Shown piece by piece: positions 25,565-33,546 of a stretch of DNA of 64,000 nt. Location of the stretch: NCBI RefSeq assembly GCF_046484155.1, contig NZ_JAWOBT010000104.1, forward strand, positions 46,028 through 110,027. The letters run 5' to 3'. A model generated the notes under the pieces. That model was not told where the DNA came from. It was given only the letters and a program-made list of their open reading frames with translations, and searched no databases. This stretch comes from Alkalibacterium sp046484155. Lineage in GTDB: Bacteria; Bacillota; Bacilli; Lactobacillales; Carnobacteriaceae_A. A program made the translations under genes and the position numbers. The stretch's first letter is position 1, and the number at the start of each line of letters is the position of its first letter.

Positions 25565-25714
25565 ATGGTGACGGAAAGACAACTGAATGAACTGGAAATA
25601 TTAAAATACGAGCGTAAGCAAAGTAATGAGTCACTTCGAATCGCCGAAGTAACTAAAATACTTTATCCTGTAGATAAAAAGCCTGGATACCAACTGACCA
25701 ATGATGATCAGTAA
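25565..25714 (+). CDS. Small protein of 49 residues, unknown function
   Basis: ATG 25565 to TAA 25712-25714. A good promoter lies 40 bp upstream and a purine-rich ribosome site (GGAGGCGAGG) just before the ATG. The protein begins MVTERQLNELEILKYERKQ and ends GYQLTNDDQ. It is charged and helix-prone in the first half, with no membrane segment, cysteine or leader-like repeat of one amino acid. I do not recognise it. The promoter and ribosome site support translation; it could also be a leader peptide for the gene at 26103, but that gene is 388 bp away and has its own candidate promoter. Confidence 0.6.
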   Translation: MVTERQLNELEILKYERKQSNESLRIAEVTKILYPVDKKPGYQLTNDDQ

Positions 25715-26102
25715 TAGATAAATGAATCTTACTACAAATAATAGATAAAGTAACCAGGGTATTTGATCTTATGCATGACTGGATTAGGAGATGAGTTTTG
25801 AAGTTGAACATTTTTTTTAGAACTAAAATAATAAAATTTGATTATTAGACTCGCTCTTTTTGTGTATCGTGTAGTGTTACTGTTAGTGTTTACTGAAAAA
25901 AATGTGATATACTAATAAATAATAAAGAAACCGAGAAGTCAGATTATACAACGCTCTCTTTAACTACATCGGTTATTTCCCGTAACTGTTAATGAAAATC
26001 ATAAGGTCATAACGAGTGAGCATCTCTCAGAGTTTACTATACCTTTGATTTAGCTGTGCGCAGATTCCCCATACTCAATTACTATTTGAAAGGAATGATG
26101 AT
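25715..26102 (+). other. 388-bp intergenic region with candidate promoter and long leader
   Basis: No gene is seen. An extended -10 (TGATATACT) around 25906-25914 could start a ~180-nt leader for the phosphatidyltransferase gene. The leader has small possible pairings (AACCGA near 25932 with TCGGTT near 25970) but no T-box, known riboswitch core or T-run terminator that I can identify. Confidence 0.4.
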
Positions 26103-26660
26103 ATGTCTAAGAGAGACTGGTTTACGATACCAAATATTCTATCTTACTTCAGGCTTATCCTTATTCCCTATTTTGTATACTTCTACGTCACGGCTGTAAC
26201 AGAAGAAGATTATTGGCTGGCAACGGGCATTCTCGTTTTATCCGGAATAACCGATGCTGCAGATGGATTTATTGCCAGACATTTTGATCAAGGGACTAAA
26301 ATAGGTCAATTACTTGATCCGATAGCAGACAAACTGACTCAGATAGCGGTAGTTAGTGTGCTTATGCTGGAATGGCCAGTATTTGGCTTTCTATTACTCT
26401 TGTTTATTATCAAAGAAGGGTATATGTTTGTTGAAAATATACGACTATACCGGAAAAAAATAACATTGGATGGTTCAAAGTGGTATGGCAAGATCGCAAC
26501 GATCGTTTTTTACCTTACGATGTTTATAGCGGTCTTTTTCCCGGACCTGTCAAATGTGACTGTCACTTTCTTAGTTATTCTCGCCAGCACCTATCAATTA
26601 CTCGCATTTTTCTACTATGCTAAACTCTTTAAATATCTGCATAAAAGTGAGGGGAATTAA
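26103..26660 (+). CDS. CDP-alcohol phosphatidyltransferase family protein
   Basis: 185-residue integral membrane enzyme. The family motif is complete: TDAADGFIARHFDQGTKIGQ followed by LLDPIADK, giving the four Asp that bind CDP-lipid and Mg. The N-terminus WFTIPNILSYFRLILIP resembles PgsA (phosphatidylglycerophosphate synthase) and short cardiolipin synthases. The acceptor alcohol cannot be assigned. The main pgsA of Firmicutes usually lies near recA/cinA, so this may be a second enzyme. ATG 26103 follows AAAGGAATG. Confidence 0.85.
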   Translation: MSKRDWFTIPNILSYFRLILIPYFVYFYVTAVTEEDYWLATGILVLSGITDAADGFIARHFDQGTKIGQLLDPIADKLTQIAVVSVLMLEWPVFGFLLLLFIIKEGYMFVENIRLYRKKITLDGSKWYGKIATIVFYLTMFIAVFFPDLSNVTVTFLVILASTYQLLAFFYYAKLFKYLHKSEGN

Positions 26661-26767
26661 ATCTAATATTTTCCTCACTTTTTTATTTGTGTTAATATAT
26701 GATACGTTACTTTAAAAGTTAATATATCTAAAAATAAAAATAGTAAAGTAAGTAAAGGTGAGTATAA

Positions 26768-27208
26768 ATGAAGAACAATCAAGATGAGTTAAAAGCCTTG
26801 ACCATCCTGTTAAAAGCGTCTGCCAGTGTTGAAAAAGTTGTGAAAAAAGATATGTCTACTTACGGATTAAATGCTACTGAATTCACTGTCTTGGAACTTT
26901 TATACAGCAAAGGTAAACAACCAATTCAAAAAATTGGTCAACAAGTCTTGCTTGCTTCAAGCAGTATCACTTATGTGGTCGATCGCTTAGAGGAGAAAGG
27001 CTTTGTTAACCGAATCGCAGATAAAAGTGACAGACGCGTGACGTTTTGTGAATTATCAGATGAAGGAGAAAAATTAATGAAAGAAATTTTTCCGAGACAT
27101 GCTGAAAAAATTGCAGAACTCTTTGAAGCCTGTTCAAAAGACGAGATCTTAGCACTTCAGTCAACTTTGAAAAAGTTAGGATTTAAAGCAGCCGGATTAT
27201 TAGAATAA
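26768..27208 (+). CDS. MarR-family transcriptional regulator
   Basis: 146 residues with the winged-helix MarR layout: recognition segment QPIQKIGQQVLLASSSITYVV and wing RIADKSDRRVTFCELSDEG with the conserved DRR. The single Cys in the wing (TFCEL) and no other sensor residue stand out. It resembles MhqR/YusO-type repressors, but the ligand is unknown. It has its own terminator; no divergent target gene is present. Confidence 0.88.
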   Translation: MKNNQDELKALTILLKASASVEKVVKKDMSTYGLNATEFTVLELLYSKGKQPIQKIGQQVLLASSSITYVVDRLEEKGFVNRIADKSDRRVTFCELSDEGEKLMKEIFPRHAEKIAELFEACSKDEILALQSTLKKLGFKAAGLLE

Positions 27209-27251
27209 CTTCATTCTTTTAAGGATTATGGAGTAAGTTGATAATGTGCCT

Positions 27252-27280
27252 AAAGTGTTTATCGATAAACACTTTTTTTT
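27252..27280 (+). terminator. Rho-independent terminator after the MarR gene
   Basis: AAAGTGTTTAT pairs with ATAAACACTTT over CG, followed by T residues. Confidence 0.92.
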
Positions 27281-27281
27281 A

Positions 27282-27290
27282 TGGTATAAT
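27282..27290 (+). promoter_or_regulatory. Extended -10 promoter for the DUF2187-type gene
   Basis: TGGTATAAT starts 2 nt after the T-run of the preceding terminator. Confidence 0.6.
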
Positions 27291-27335
27291 GATTAAAGGA
27301 GTTTAAAAACTTTATGAAAGAATTGAGGGATGAAA

Positions 27336-27716
27336 GTGGCAAAAGTTGAAATAACCGCTGAAGTTCAAGAACTAGTGGAAACAGAACTTCGAAAAGGCGC
27401 CAGCAATTCCCGTATTGCTAATCTGCTGAATTTGCCTTACAAAGAAGCCGTTGAAATAATTGAAACCATAAAAGAAGATTTAAGACCGGATGTTGGAGAT
27501 GAGATTGTTTTTTCTTTCAGAGATGAACCAATGGAAGGAATCATTGAAAAGCTTCTTACCAATAGTGCCATAGTTAAAATAAACTGGACTAATTCAGCTG
27601 AAAGAATGCATGATCTTGTTGAAGAAAAAACGGTTGTAAACTTTAAAGATATTGAAGGATTTAAGAATCAAATCACTGAAATCACTGAAAACGTTGAAGA
27701 TTTAGAAGAAGAATAA
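27336..27716 (+). CDS. DUF2187/YkvS-like domain protein
   Basis: 126 residues. An N-terminal helical part (about 1-50) resembles a small HTH (ELRKGASNSRIANLLNLPY). A beta-rich C-terminal part (about 52-110, VGDEIVFSFRDEPMEGIIEK and AIVKINW) resembles the short YkvS/DUF2187 proteins. GTG 27336 is preferred because GAGGGA ends 5 nt upstream; the in-frame ATG at 27330 overlaps that site. Single gene with its own promoter and terminator; function unknown. Confidence 0.75.
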   Translation: MAKVEITAEVQELVETELRKGASNSRIANLLNLPYKEAVEIIETIKEDLRPDVGDEIVFSFRDEPMEGIIEKLLTNSAIVKINWTNSAERMHDLVEEKTVVNFKDIEGFKNQITEITENVEDLEEE

Positions 27717-27726
27717 TAGAATTTAG

Positions 27727-27758
27727 ATAAGCCATTAAAGTGATGGCTTATTTTTTTT
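27727..27758 (+). terminator. Rho-independent terminator before the fab operon
   Basis: ATAAGCCAT (27727-27735) pairs with ATGGCTTAT (27743-27751), followed by a T-run. Confidence 0.92.
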
Positions 27759-27769
27759 GTAATCTTTTC

Positions 27770-27798
27770 TTGACAGAATCAAGAATCTAAGTTATTAT
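27770..27798 (+). promoter_or_regulatory. Promoter of the fab operon
   Basis: TTGACA (27770-27775), 17-bp spacer, TATTAT (27793-27798). The first FabT palindrome begins at the next base, covering the transcript start. Confidence 0.85.
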
Positions 27799-27827
27799 TT
27801 TGATTGTCAAATAGTTTGATGTTCAAA
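27799..27827 (+). promoter_or_regulatory. Two tandem FabT operators
   Basis: TTTGATTGTCAAA (27799-27811) and TTTGATGTTCAAA (27815-27827) both fit the FabT palindrome TTTGA-N3-TCAAA known from streptococci. Their starts are 16 bp apart and both lie downstream of the -10, so bound FabT would block transcription of its own operon. Confidence 0.85.
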
Positions 27828-27861
27828 CAATATTTGAAATGATGGATTAGGAGGAGTTGAT

Positions 27862-28317
27862 GTGGATCAACGAATAAATGAAGTCAACAGTTATTTGGTT
27901 TCGATTTTCAATGATGTGTTGATGATTGAAGAGCGAACTTTACGAACAAGCCAATTTAAAGATGTTTCAATTAAAGAAATGCATACGATAGAAGCCATAG
28001 GTATGTACCAAGAACACACGACAAGTGAAGTAGCCAGGAAACTAGGAATTACCGTAGGAACCTTAACGGTTTCTGTTAACAACTTGGTGAGAAAAGGTTA
28101 CGTCAATCGTGTGAGAAGTGAAATAGACCGTCGGGTAGTATCGTTAGCTCTGACAAAAAAAGGACGATTGCTGTACCGAGTGCATGATAAATTCCATCGT
28201 GATATGGTGAAAGAAACAATTATTGAGATGGATGATAAAGAATCAGAAGTACTCATGCATGGATTAAAAAATCTTCATGAATTCTTGAAGCGAACAAAGG
28301 AGCAGTTGCCAAACTAA
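27862..28317 (+). CDS. fabT: Fatty-acid synthesis repressor FabT
   Basis: 151-residue MarR-family regulator, clearly FabT by INEVNSYLVSIFNDVLMIEE, KDVSIKEMHTIEAIG, LGITVGTLTVSVNNLVRKG and SEIDRRVVSLALTKKGRLLY. In streptococci it represses the fab operon with long-chain acyl-ACP as corepressor. The start is GTG 27862: AGGAGGAG lies 5 nt upstream, and the ATG at 27860 is out of frame and stops after five codons. Its stop overlaps the fabH start (TAATG). Confidence 0.95.
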   Translation: MDQRINEVNSYLVSIFNDVLMIEERTLRTSQFKDVSIKEMHTIEAIGMYQEHTTSEVARKLGITVGTLTVSVNNLVRKGYVNRVRSEIDRRVVSLALTKKGRLLYRVHDKFHRDMVKETIIEMDDKESEVLMHGLKNLHEFLKRTKEQLPN

Positions 28318-29300
28318 TGAAAACCTTTGGAGTGACTATACGTTCAACAGGCAGATACATTCCTGAAAATAGTGTGGACAACGAAACGCTTACTCAGTGG
28401 ATGGACACATCTGACGAATGGATCAAAAAAAGAACCGGAATAAGAAAAAGACACCTGTCGACTGGTCAGGACACGAGCGACTTGTGTATAGAAGCAAGTA
28501 AAAAGACTCTTGTTAAAAGTGAGATTGACCCTAGTCAGATAGGCTTGATTATTGTCGCGACTATGACACCTGATAGTCAATCGCCTTCCGTTGCGAGTAA
28601 AGTTCAAACGGCACTGAAAGCTAATAATGCTGTCGCTTTTGATCTAAGTGCAGCATGTTCAGGCTTCATCTATAGTTTGTCAGTGGCAGAAAAAATGCTT
28701 CGACATATGAATTTTCCGTATGCTTTAGTTATAGGCGGAGAGGTTATGTCAAAGGCTATAGACTGGAATGATCGAAAAACATCGGTATTATTTGGTGATG
28801 GAGCTGGAGCAGTGCTGTTACAAAGAGAAGCAGATGCAGAAGCGTTTATTGCCGAGGATCTACATACAGATGGCGGAAAAGGCGATGCATTAGTTTCTGG
28901 GGAACAAGAAGTTAAGAACCCACTCTGTGTTTCGCAAGGAAAAAGTGGCTATTTAACAATGGATGGACGGGCTATTTTCAATTTTGTCACCAAGACGATA
29001 CCCCAGAGTATTAGTCTGGTGCTGGAAAACAGCCATACAGAACTTGAAGACGTCGATTATGTGCTTTTGCACCAGGCAAATGCAAGAATAATAGAAATCA
29101 TTTCCAAGAAACTGGACAGTCCGCTGTCTAAATTTCCGATGAATATTCAGAATTATGGCAACACATCTGCTGCCAGTTTACCGATATTATTAGACGAATT
29201 GGTTGAGAATAATACGATCCAACTGGGCAGTGGACAAAAAATAGTGTTAAGCGCGTTTGGCGGGGGATTAACCTGGGGAACGTTACTAATAAAAATTTAA
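28317..29300 (+). CDS. fabH: 3-oxoacyl-ACP synthase III FabH
   Basis: 327 residues; starts each chain by condensing acetyl-CoA (or a branched acyl-CoA) with malonyl-ACP. Catalytic Cys in FDLSAACSGFIYSL, His in LLHQANARIIEI and Asn in QNYGNTSAASLP form the triad. The start shares one base with the fabT stop, so translation is coupled. First biosynthetic gene of the operon. Confidence 0.97.
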   Translation: MKTFGVTIRSTGRYIPENSVDNETLTQWMDTSDEWIKKRTGIRKRHLSTGQDTSDLCIEASKKTLVKSEIDPSQIGLIIVATMTPDSQSPSVASKVQTALKANNAVAFDLSAACSGFIYSLSVAEKMLRHMNFPYALVIGGEVMSKAIDWNDRKTSVLFGDGAGAVLLQREADAEAFIAEDLHTDGGKGDALVSGEQEVKNPLCVSQGKSGYLTMDGRAIFNFVTKTIPQSISLVLENSHTELEDVDYVLLHQANARIIEIISKKLDSPLSKFPMNIQNYGNTSAASLPILLDELVENNTIQLGSGQKIVLSAFGGGLTWGTLLIKI

Positions 29301-29327
29301 AAAATTACTTACATGGAGGAAATTAAA

Positions 29328-29561
29328 ATGACAATATTTAAACAAGTACAAGAAATTATCGTGGATCAATTAGACAAAGAAGAAAGTGAAGTTCAATTAA
29401 AAACTAACTTCAGAGACGAATTAGAAGCAGATAGTTTAGATTTATTCCAAATCATCAACGATATCGAAGATGAATTTGATATTAAAATTGAATCTGAAGA
29501 AGGATTAAATACTGTCAAAGATCTCGTCGATTATGTTGAGAAACAAATAGAGGCAAAATAA
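29328..29561 (+). CDS. acpP: Acyl carrier protein
   Basis: 77-residue acidic carrier. Ser36 in EADSLDLFQI is the phosphopantetheine site. GGAGG (29315-29319) sets ATG 29328 as start, although the frame is open upstream. Inside the fab operon between fabH and fabK, as in streptococci. The usual DSLDVVEL is DSLDLFQI here, a minor change next to helix II. Confidence 0.95.
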   Translation: MTIFKQVQEIIVDQLDKEESEVQLKTNFRDELEADSLDLFQIINDIEDEFDIKIESEEGLNTVKDLVDYVEKQIEAK

Positions 29562-29579
29562 GCAGGAAGGAGCTCCTAG

Positions 29580-30530
29580 ATGAATCAAACTTTAATAGAA
29601 CGAATAGGTATTGATTATCCTATTATACAAGGAGCTATGTCTTGGGTAGCAACACCGAGTCTTGCCGCTGCCGTTTCAAATGCTGGCGGCTTAGGCATGT
29701 TGGGTGCAGGTCATGCGCCTGCTGAATTCGTAAGAAAAACGATTCATGAAACTAAAAAACTAACGGATAAACCATTTGGAGTGAATGTCTTACTTTTATC
29801 TCCTTACGTAGACGAAGTGGTCGATGTTGTTTGCGAGGAAAACATTAAAGTTGTCACCACCGGAGCAGGTAGCCCGGGGAAATACATGAAAAAATTTAAA
29901 GAAGCGGGGATCACGGTTATTCCAGTCGTTGCATCTGTTGCATTAGCTAGACGCATGGAACATGAAGGGGCAGATGCCATCATTTGTGAAGGAATGGAAG
30001 CTGGTGGTCACATCGGTAAATTAACAACGATGACATTAGTCCCACAAGTGGTCGATGCAGTAAGTATTCCAGTTATCGCAGCTGGTGGTATCGCTGACGG
30101 GCGTGGGATGGCTGCAGCGATTATGCTGGGAGCCGCAGCCGTGCAATTAGGCACACGGTTTGTAGTGGCGCATGAAAGTATCGCTCACGACACCTTTAAA
30201 CAACGTATCATTAAAGCACGTGATATCGATACCGTCGTTACAGGGCAAATAACCGGACATCCTGTAAGGGTTTTAAGAAACAAGCTAACTAAAGAATACC
30301 TTAAAGTAGAAAAAGAGATGGCGAGTGACGAAAATCCCGATTTTACACGCTTAGAAGAAATCGCTAAGGGTGCTTTGAGAAAAGCAGTAGTCGAGGGAGA
30401 CAAGGATGGCGGTTCCTTCATGTCTGGGCAAATTGCCGGACTAGTAAAAAAAGAACAAAGCAGCCACGATATTATTCAGGAACTGATGGAAGAATATGAA
30501 GATTTGGTTAAAAATCCGAAACTTTTTTAA
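29580..30530 (+). CDS. fabK: Enoyl-ACP reductase II FabK
   Basis: 316-residue FMN-dependent, triclosan-resistant enoyl-ACP reductase of the nitronate-monooxygenase fold. Motifs: YPIIQGAMSWVATPSLAAAV, CEGMEAGGHIGKLTTM, and the FMN phosphate site IAAGGIADGRGMAAA followed by GTRFVVAHE. It replaces FabI, which is absent from this operon. The next gene is 76 bp on, and that gap holds a FabT palindrome. Confidence 0.95.
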   Translation: MNQTLIERIGIDYPIIQGAMSWVATPSLAAAVSNAGGLGMLGAGHAPAEFVRKTIHETKKLTDKPFGVNVLLLSPYVDEVVDVVCEENIKVVTTGAGSPGKYMKKFKEAGITVIPVVASVALARRMEHEGADAIICEGMEAGGHIGKLTTMTLVPQVVDAVSIPVIAAGGIADGRGMAAAIMLGAAAVQLGTRFVVAHESIAHDTFKQRIIKARDIDTVVTGQITGHPVRVLRNKLTKEYLKVEKEMASDENPDFTRLEEIAKGALRKAVVEGDKDGGSFMSGQIAGLVKKEQSSHDIIQELMEEYEDLVKNPKLF

Positions 30531-30538
30531 GCTAATAC

Positions 30539-30551
30539 TTTGATATTCAAA
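30539..30551 (+). promoter_or_regulatory. Third FabT operator, between fabK and fabD
   Basis: TTTGATATTCAAA is a perfect FabT-type palindrome. It overlaps the -35 region of a candidate internal promoter (TTCAAA 30546-30551, 16 bp, TATTAT 30568-30573). Confidence 0.7.
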
Positions 30552-30606
30552 CTAATTTAAACTGATGTATTATTTTTTAAATGCAGTATAGGATAGGAGA
30601 GATAGC

Positions 30607-31539
30607 TTGAAAACAGCTTTTTTATTCAGTGGTCAAGGGGCACAATATAATGGCATGGGTCAGGACTTCTATGATGAATTCAAAGAAGTAAAACAGATTT
30701 TCGATAAAGCAAGTAAACTACTTGAAGTGGACTTAGCTGAAATTTGTTTTGACGATGATTCGAGACTTAACGAGACAGCCTATACGCAACCCGCGATACT
30801 GACTGTCAGTCATGCCATAGAAGAAGTTATGAAAAAAACGATCGGCTTGACACCGGATGCTGTCGCCGGCTTGAGTCTGGGGGAATATACAGCTCTAATA
30901 TCCTCAGGCTCTTTAAGTCTCGAAGATGCTGTACCGCTCGTTCATCAGCGCGGTTCTTTAATGGAAAAAGCTGTGCCAGATGGTGAAGGTGCCATGGCAG
31001 CGATCCTGGGACTTGATGCAAAAGCGTTAATATCGATATGCGAAGAAGTATCAATAGAGAGTTATGTTGCTATTGCAAATTACAACACGCCTGGTCAGTT
31101 AGTGGTTTCAGGTGAAACTGAAGGTGTTGAAAAGGCGATGACCCAAGCTTTAAACAAGGGAGCTAAGAAAGCCATTAAACTGAATGTCAGTGGTCCTTTT
31201 CATACCAAATTACTCGAACCGGCAGGGCAGGCATTCACTAAATCACTTGCTGAAGTTAAGTTTCAGTCCTTTAACTACCCTGTTTATTCTAATGTTACTG
31301 CCAATAGTTATCCGGATACTGAAGCAATAAAATCACTGTTAACGAGTCAAATTTCTTCACCAGTCAAATTTGAACAAATGATTAGACAGATGATTTCTGA
31401 TGGGATAACAACATTTGTTGAAGTGGGACCGGGAAAAACCTTGCGTTCTTTCGTCAAAAATATAGATAGAAATGTCACTGTTAAAAACATTGAAAAAGTT
31501 AATCAATTAGAAACTATAGCGAAAGTTATACATTCTTAA
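30607..31539 (+). CDS. fabD: Malonyl-CoA:ACP transacylase FabD
   Basis: 310 residues. Nucleophile Ser in AGLSLGEYTAL (GxSxG), FLFSGQGAQYNGMGQ at the N-terminus, Arg in HQRGSLM and His in VSGPFHTKLL. The start is TTG 30607 with GGAGA 6 nt upstream; no ATG is near. The rare start may tune its dose. It loads malonyl groups on AcpP. Confidence 0.95.
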   Translation: MKTAFLFSGQGAQYNGMGQDFYDEFKEVKQIFDKASKLLEVDLAEICFDDDSRLNETAYTQPAILTVSHAIEEVMKKTIGLTPDAVAGLSLGEYTALISSGSLSLEDAVPLVHQRGSLMEKAVPDGEGAMAAILGLDAKALISICEEVSIESYVAIANYNTPGQLVVSGETEGVEKAMTQALNKGAKKAIKLNVSGPFHTKLLEPAGQAFTKSLAEVKFQSFNYPVYSNVTANSYPDTEAIKSLLTSQISSPVKFEQMIRQMISDGITTFVEVGPGKTLRSFVKNIDRNVTVKNIEKVNQLETIAKVIHS

Positions 31540-31550
31540 AGGAGTCGAGT

Positions 31551-32285
31551 ATGGACAGTAAAAAAGTTGTTATTGTCACCGGAAGTTCAAGAGGTATAGG
31601 TAAAGCTATTGCTTCCTCTTTTTTAAAGCAGGGACATACAGTTGTAGTCAATGGTCGAAGTGAAATGTCATCTGATTTAATGGATTATTTCAACAGTTTA
31701 GGTGGAGAAGTGTATCCTATCATTGGCGATATAAGCGATGAATCATTTGCAAAACAGTTAATAAAAGAAACAAAAAAAATGTTTAAAAAAATAGATGTTC
31801 TTATCAATAACGCCGGACTAACGAAAGACAATCTACTTATACGAATGTCTGAAGACGATTTCGATTCGACATTAACGGTTAACTTGAAAGGGACTTTCTT
31901 TACAACTAAAGAAGTAGCCAAAGTGATGCTCAAGCAGCGTTCCGGTCACATCATAAACATTGCGAGTGTTGTCGGTACAGTAGGAAATGTCGGACAAGCC
32001 AATTATGCGGCAAGTAAAGCTGGAGTCATAGGTTTCACAAAATCAATCGCAAAAGAACTCGCACCGCGTGGGGTTGTGGCGAATGCTATTGCACCTGGAT
32101 TTATCGAATCAGATATGACCAATAATCTGACTGAAGAGGTCAAAGAACAAGCGTTACAATCTATACCACTCAAACGATTAGGAAAAGCAGAAGAAGTCGC
32201 GGAATTAGTGAATTTTTTGAGTGACCAAAAATATATAACCGGTCAAGTTTTACATGTTGATGGTGGAATGGTCATGAACGGTTAA
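31551..32285 (+). CDS. fabG: 3-oxoacyl-ACP reductase FabG
   Basis: 244-residue short-chain dehydrogenase. NADPH-binding TGSSRGIGKAIASSF, NNAGLTKDNLLIRM, catalytic Ser in NIASVVGTVGNVGQ and Tyr/Lys in ANYAASKAG. IAPGFIESDMT and the C-terminus HVDGGMVMNG are typical of FabG. It is 11 bp after fabD with AAAGGAG between. Confidence 0.96.
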   Translation: MDSKKVVIVTGSSRGIGKAIASSFLKQGHTVVVNGRSEMSSDLMDYFNSLGGEVYPIIGDISDESFAKQLIKETKKMFKKIDVLINNAGLTKDNLLIRMSEDDFDSTLTVNLKGTFFTTKEVAKVMLKQRSGHIINIASVVGTVGNVGQANYAASKAGVIGFTKSIAKELAPRGVVANAIAPGFIESDMTNNLTEEVKEQALQSIPLKRLGKAEEVAELVNFLSDQKYITGQVLHVDGGMVMNG

Positions 32286-32301
32286 TTCTAGGAGGATATG
32301 A

Positions 32302-33546
32302 ATGGAAAAAGTTGTCGTTACTGGGTTAGGGGCTATCACGCCTCTAGGGAATTCAGTTGAAGAGTTTTGGACAGGATTAAAAGCGGGTAGAAATGGTATT
32401 GCTCCATTAACAAAATTTGATGGTGAAGCGATCAATATAAGTGTTGCCGGTGAAGTGAAAGATTTTCAAGCTAGAGATTTAATGGACAGAAAATCAGCCA
32501 AAAGGATGGATCCTTTTTCACAGTACGGTGTTGCCGCAGCGTTAGAGGCAATGAAAGACAGCGGATTGGATGAATTTGACTTTGACGCTGACCGATTAGG
32601 CGTAATTGTCGGTTCCGGTATCGGCGGATTACAGACGATGCAGACACAAATCATCAAAATGCATGAAAAAGGATTAGACAGAGTGGAACCATTATTCGTG
32701 CCAAAAGCAATTGGAAATATGGTGGCTGGAAACATCTCGATTGCAACAGGAGCTAAAGGACCTAACTTAACTATTGTTACGGCGTGTGCCTCAGGCAATA
32801 ATTCAATTGGCGAAGCGTTTAGACAGATCAAACATGGTTATGCGGATTATATACTAGCGGGGGGAGCAGAAGCTAGTTTGAATGAAATCGGCATGTCTGG
32901 TTTTGCTGCGCTTAATGCCTTGTCAACGAGTACTGATCCGGATGCAGCTTCTCTTCCTTTCGATAAAAATCGTCACGGTTTCGTGATGGGAGAAGGCGCA
33001 GGTATTTTGATTCTTGAAAGTTTGACCTCTGCCTTGGAACGTGGGGCGCATATCTATGCTGAAATAGTAGGTTACGGGGCGACCGGTGACAGCTTCCATA
33101 TGACGGCTCCGACACCAGATGGTGAAGGTGCTGCGAAAGCGATGCAGTTAGCAATGAAAGAAGCGGGTATCGAACCAAAAGATGTAGGCTATATTAATGC
33201 CCACGGCACGTCTACACCAGCTAATGATTCTGCCGAAACGAGCGCTATCAAGTTGGCTTTTGGAGAAGAAAATTCTAAAAGTGTGGCAGTATCAAGTACA
33301 AAGAGTATGACCGGGCATTTACTCGGCGGTGCAGGAGCCATCGAAGCTATCGCAACCGTGAAATCTCTTGAAGAGAATATTATGCCACCGACAATTAATA
33401 CAAAAGAATTAGACGAAAAATGTGATTTGGATTATATATTGAATGAAGCTCGCGAGCAAGAAAATATGTATGCTTTAAATAATTCGCTTGGTTTCGGAGG
33501 ACATAATGCTGTGACGTGTTTCAAAAAATGGAGTGAGACTGAATGA
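32302..33546 (+). CDS. fabF: 3-oxoacyl-ACP synthase II FabF
   Basis: 414 residues; elongating condensing enzyme. Catalytic Cys in VTACASGNNSIGEAF, His in INAHGTSTPANDSAET and His in SMTGHLLGGAGAIEA. The N-terminal VVVTGLGAITPLGN and C-terminal NNSLGFGGHNAV are standard. Its stop overlaps the accB start (ATGA), so translation is coupled. Confidence 0.97.
   Translation: MEKVVVTGLGAITPLGNSVEEFWTGLKAGRNGIAPLTKFDGEAINISVAGEVKDFQARDLMDRKSAKRMDPFSQYGVAAALEAMKDSGLDEFDFDADRLGVIVGSGIGGLQTMQTQIIKMHEKGLDRVEPLFVPKAIGNMVAGNISIATGAKGPNLTIVTACASGNNSIGEAFRQIKHGYADYILAGGAEASLNEIGMSGFAALNALSTSTDPDAASLPFDKNRHGFVMGEGAGILILESLTSALERGAHIYAEIVGYGATGDSFHMTAPTPDGEGAAKAMQLAMKEAGIEPKDVGYINAHGTSTPANDSAETSAIKLAFGEENSKSVAVSSTKSMTGHLLGGAGAIEAIATVKSLEENIMPPTINTKELDEKCDLDYILNEAREQENMYALNNSLGFGGHNAVTCFKKWSETE

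Noticed and set aside
25928..26102. T-box or known riboswitch before the phosphatidyltransferase gene
   Set aside because: No T-box sequence (TGGN antiterminator bulge, terminator with T-run) and no recognisable aptamer core were found.
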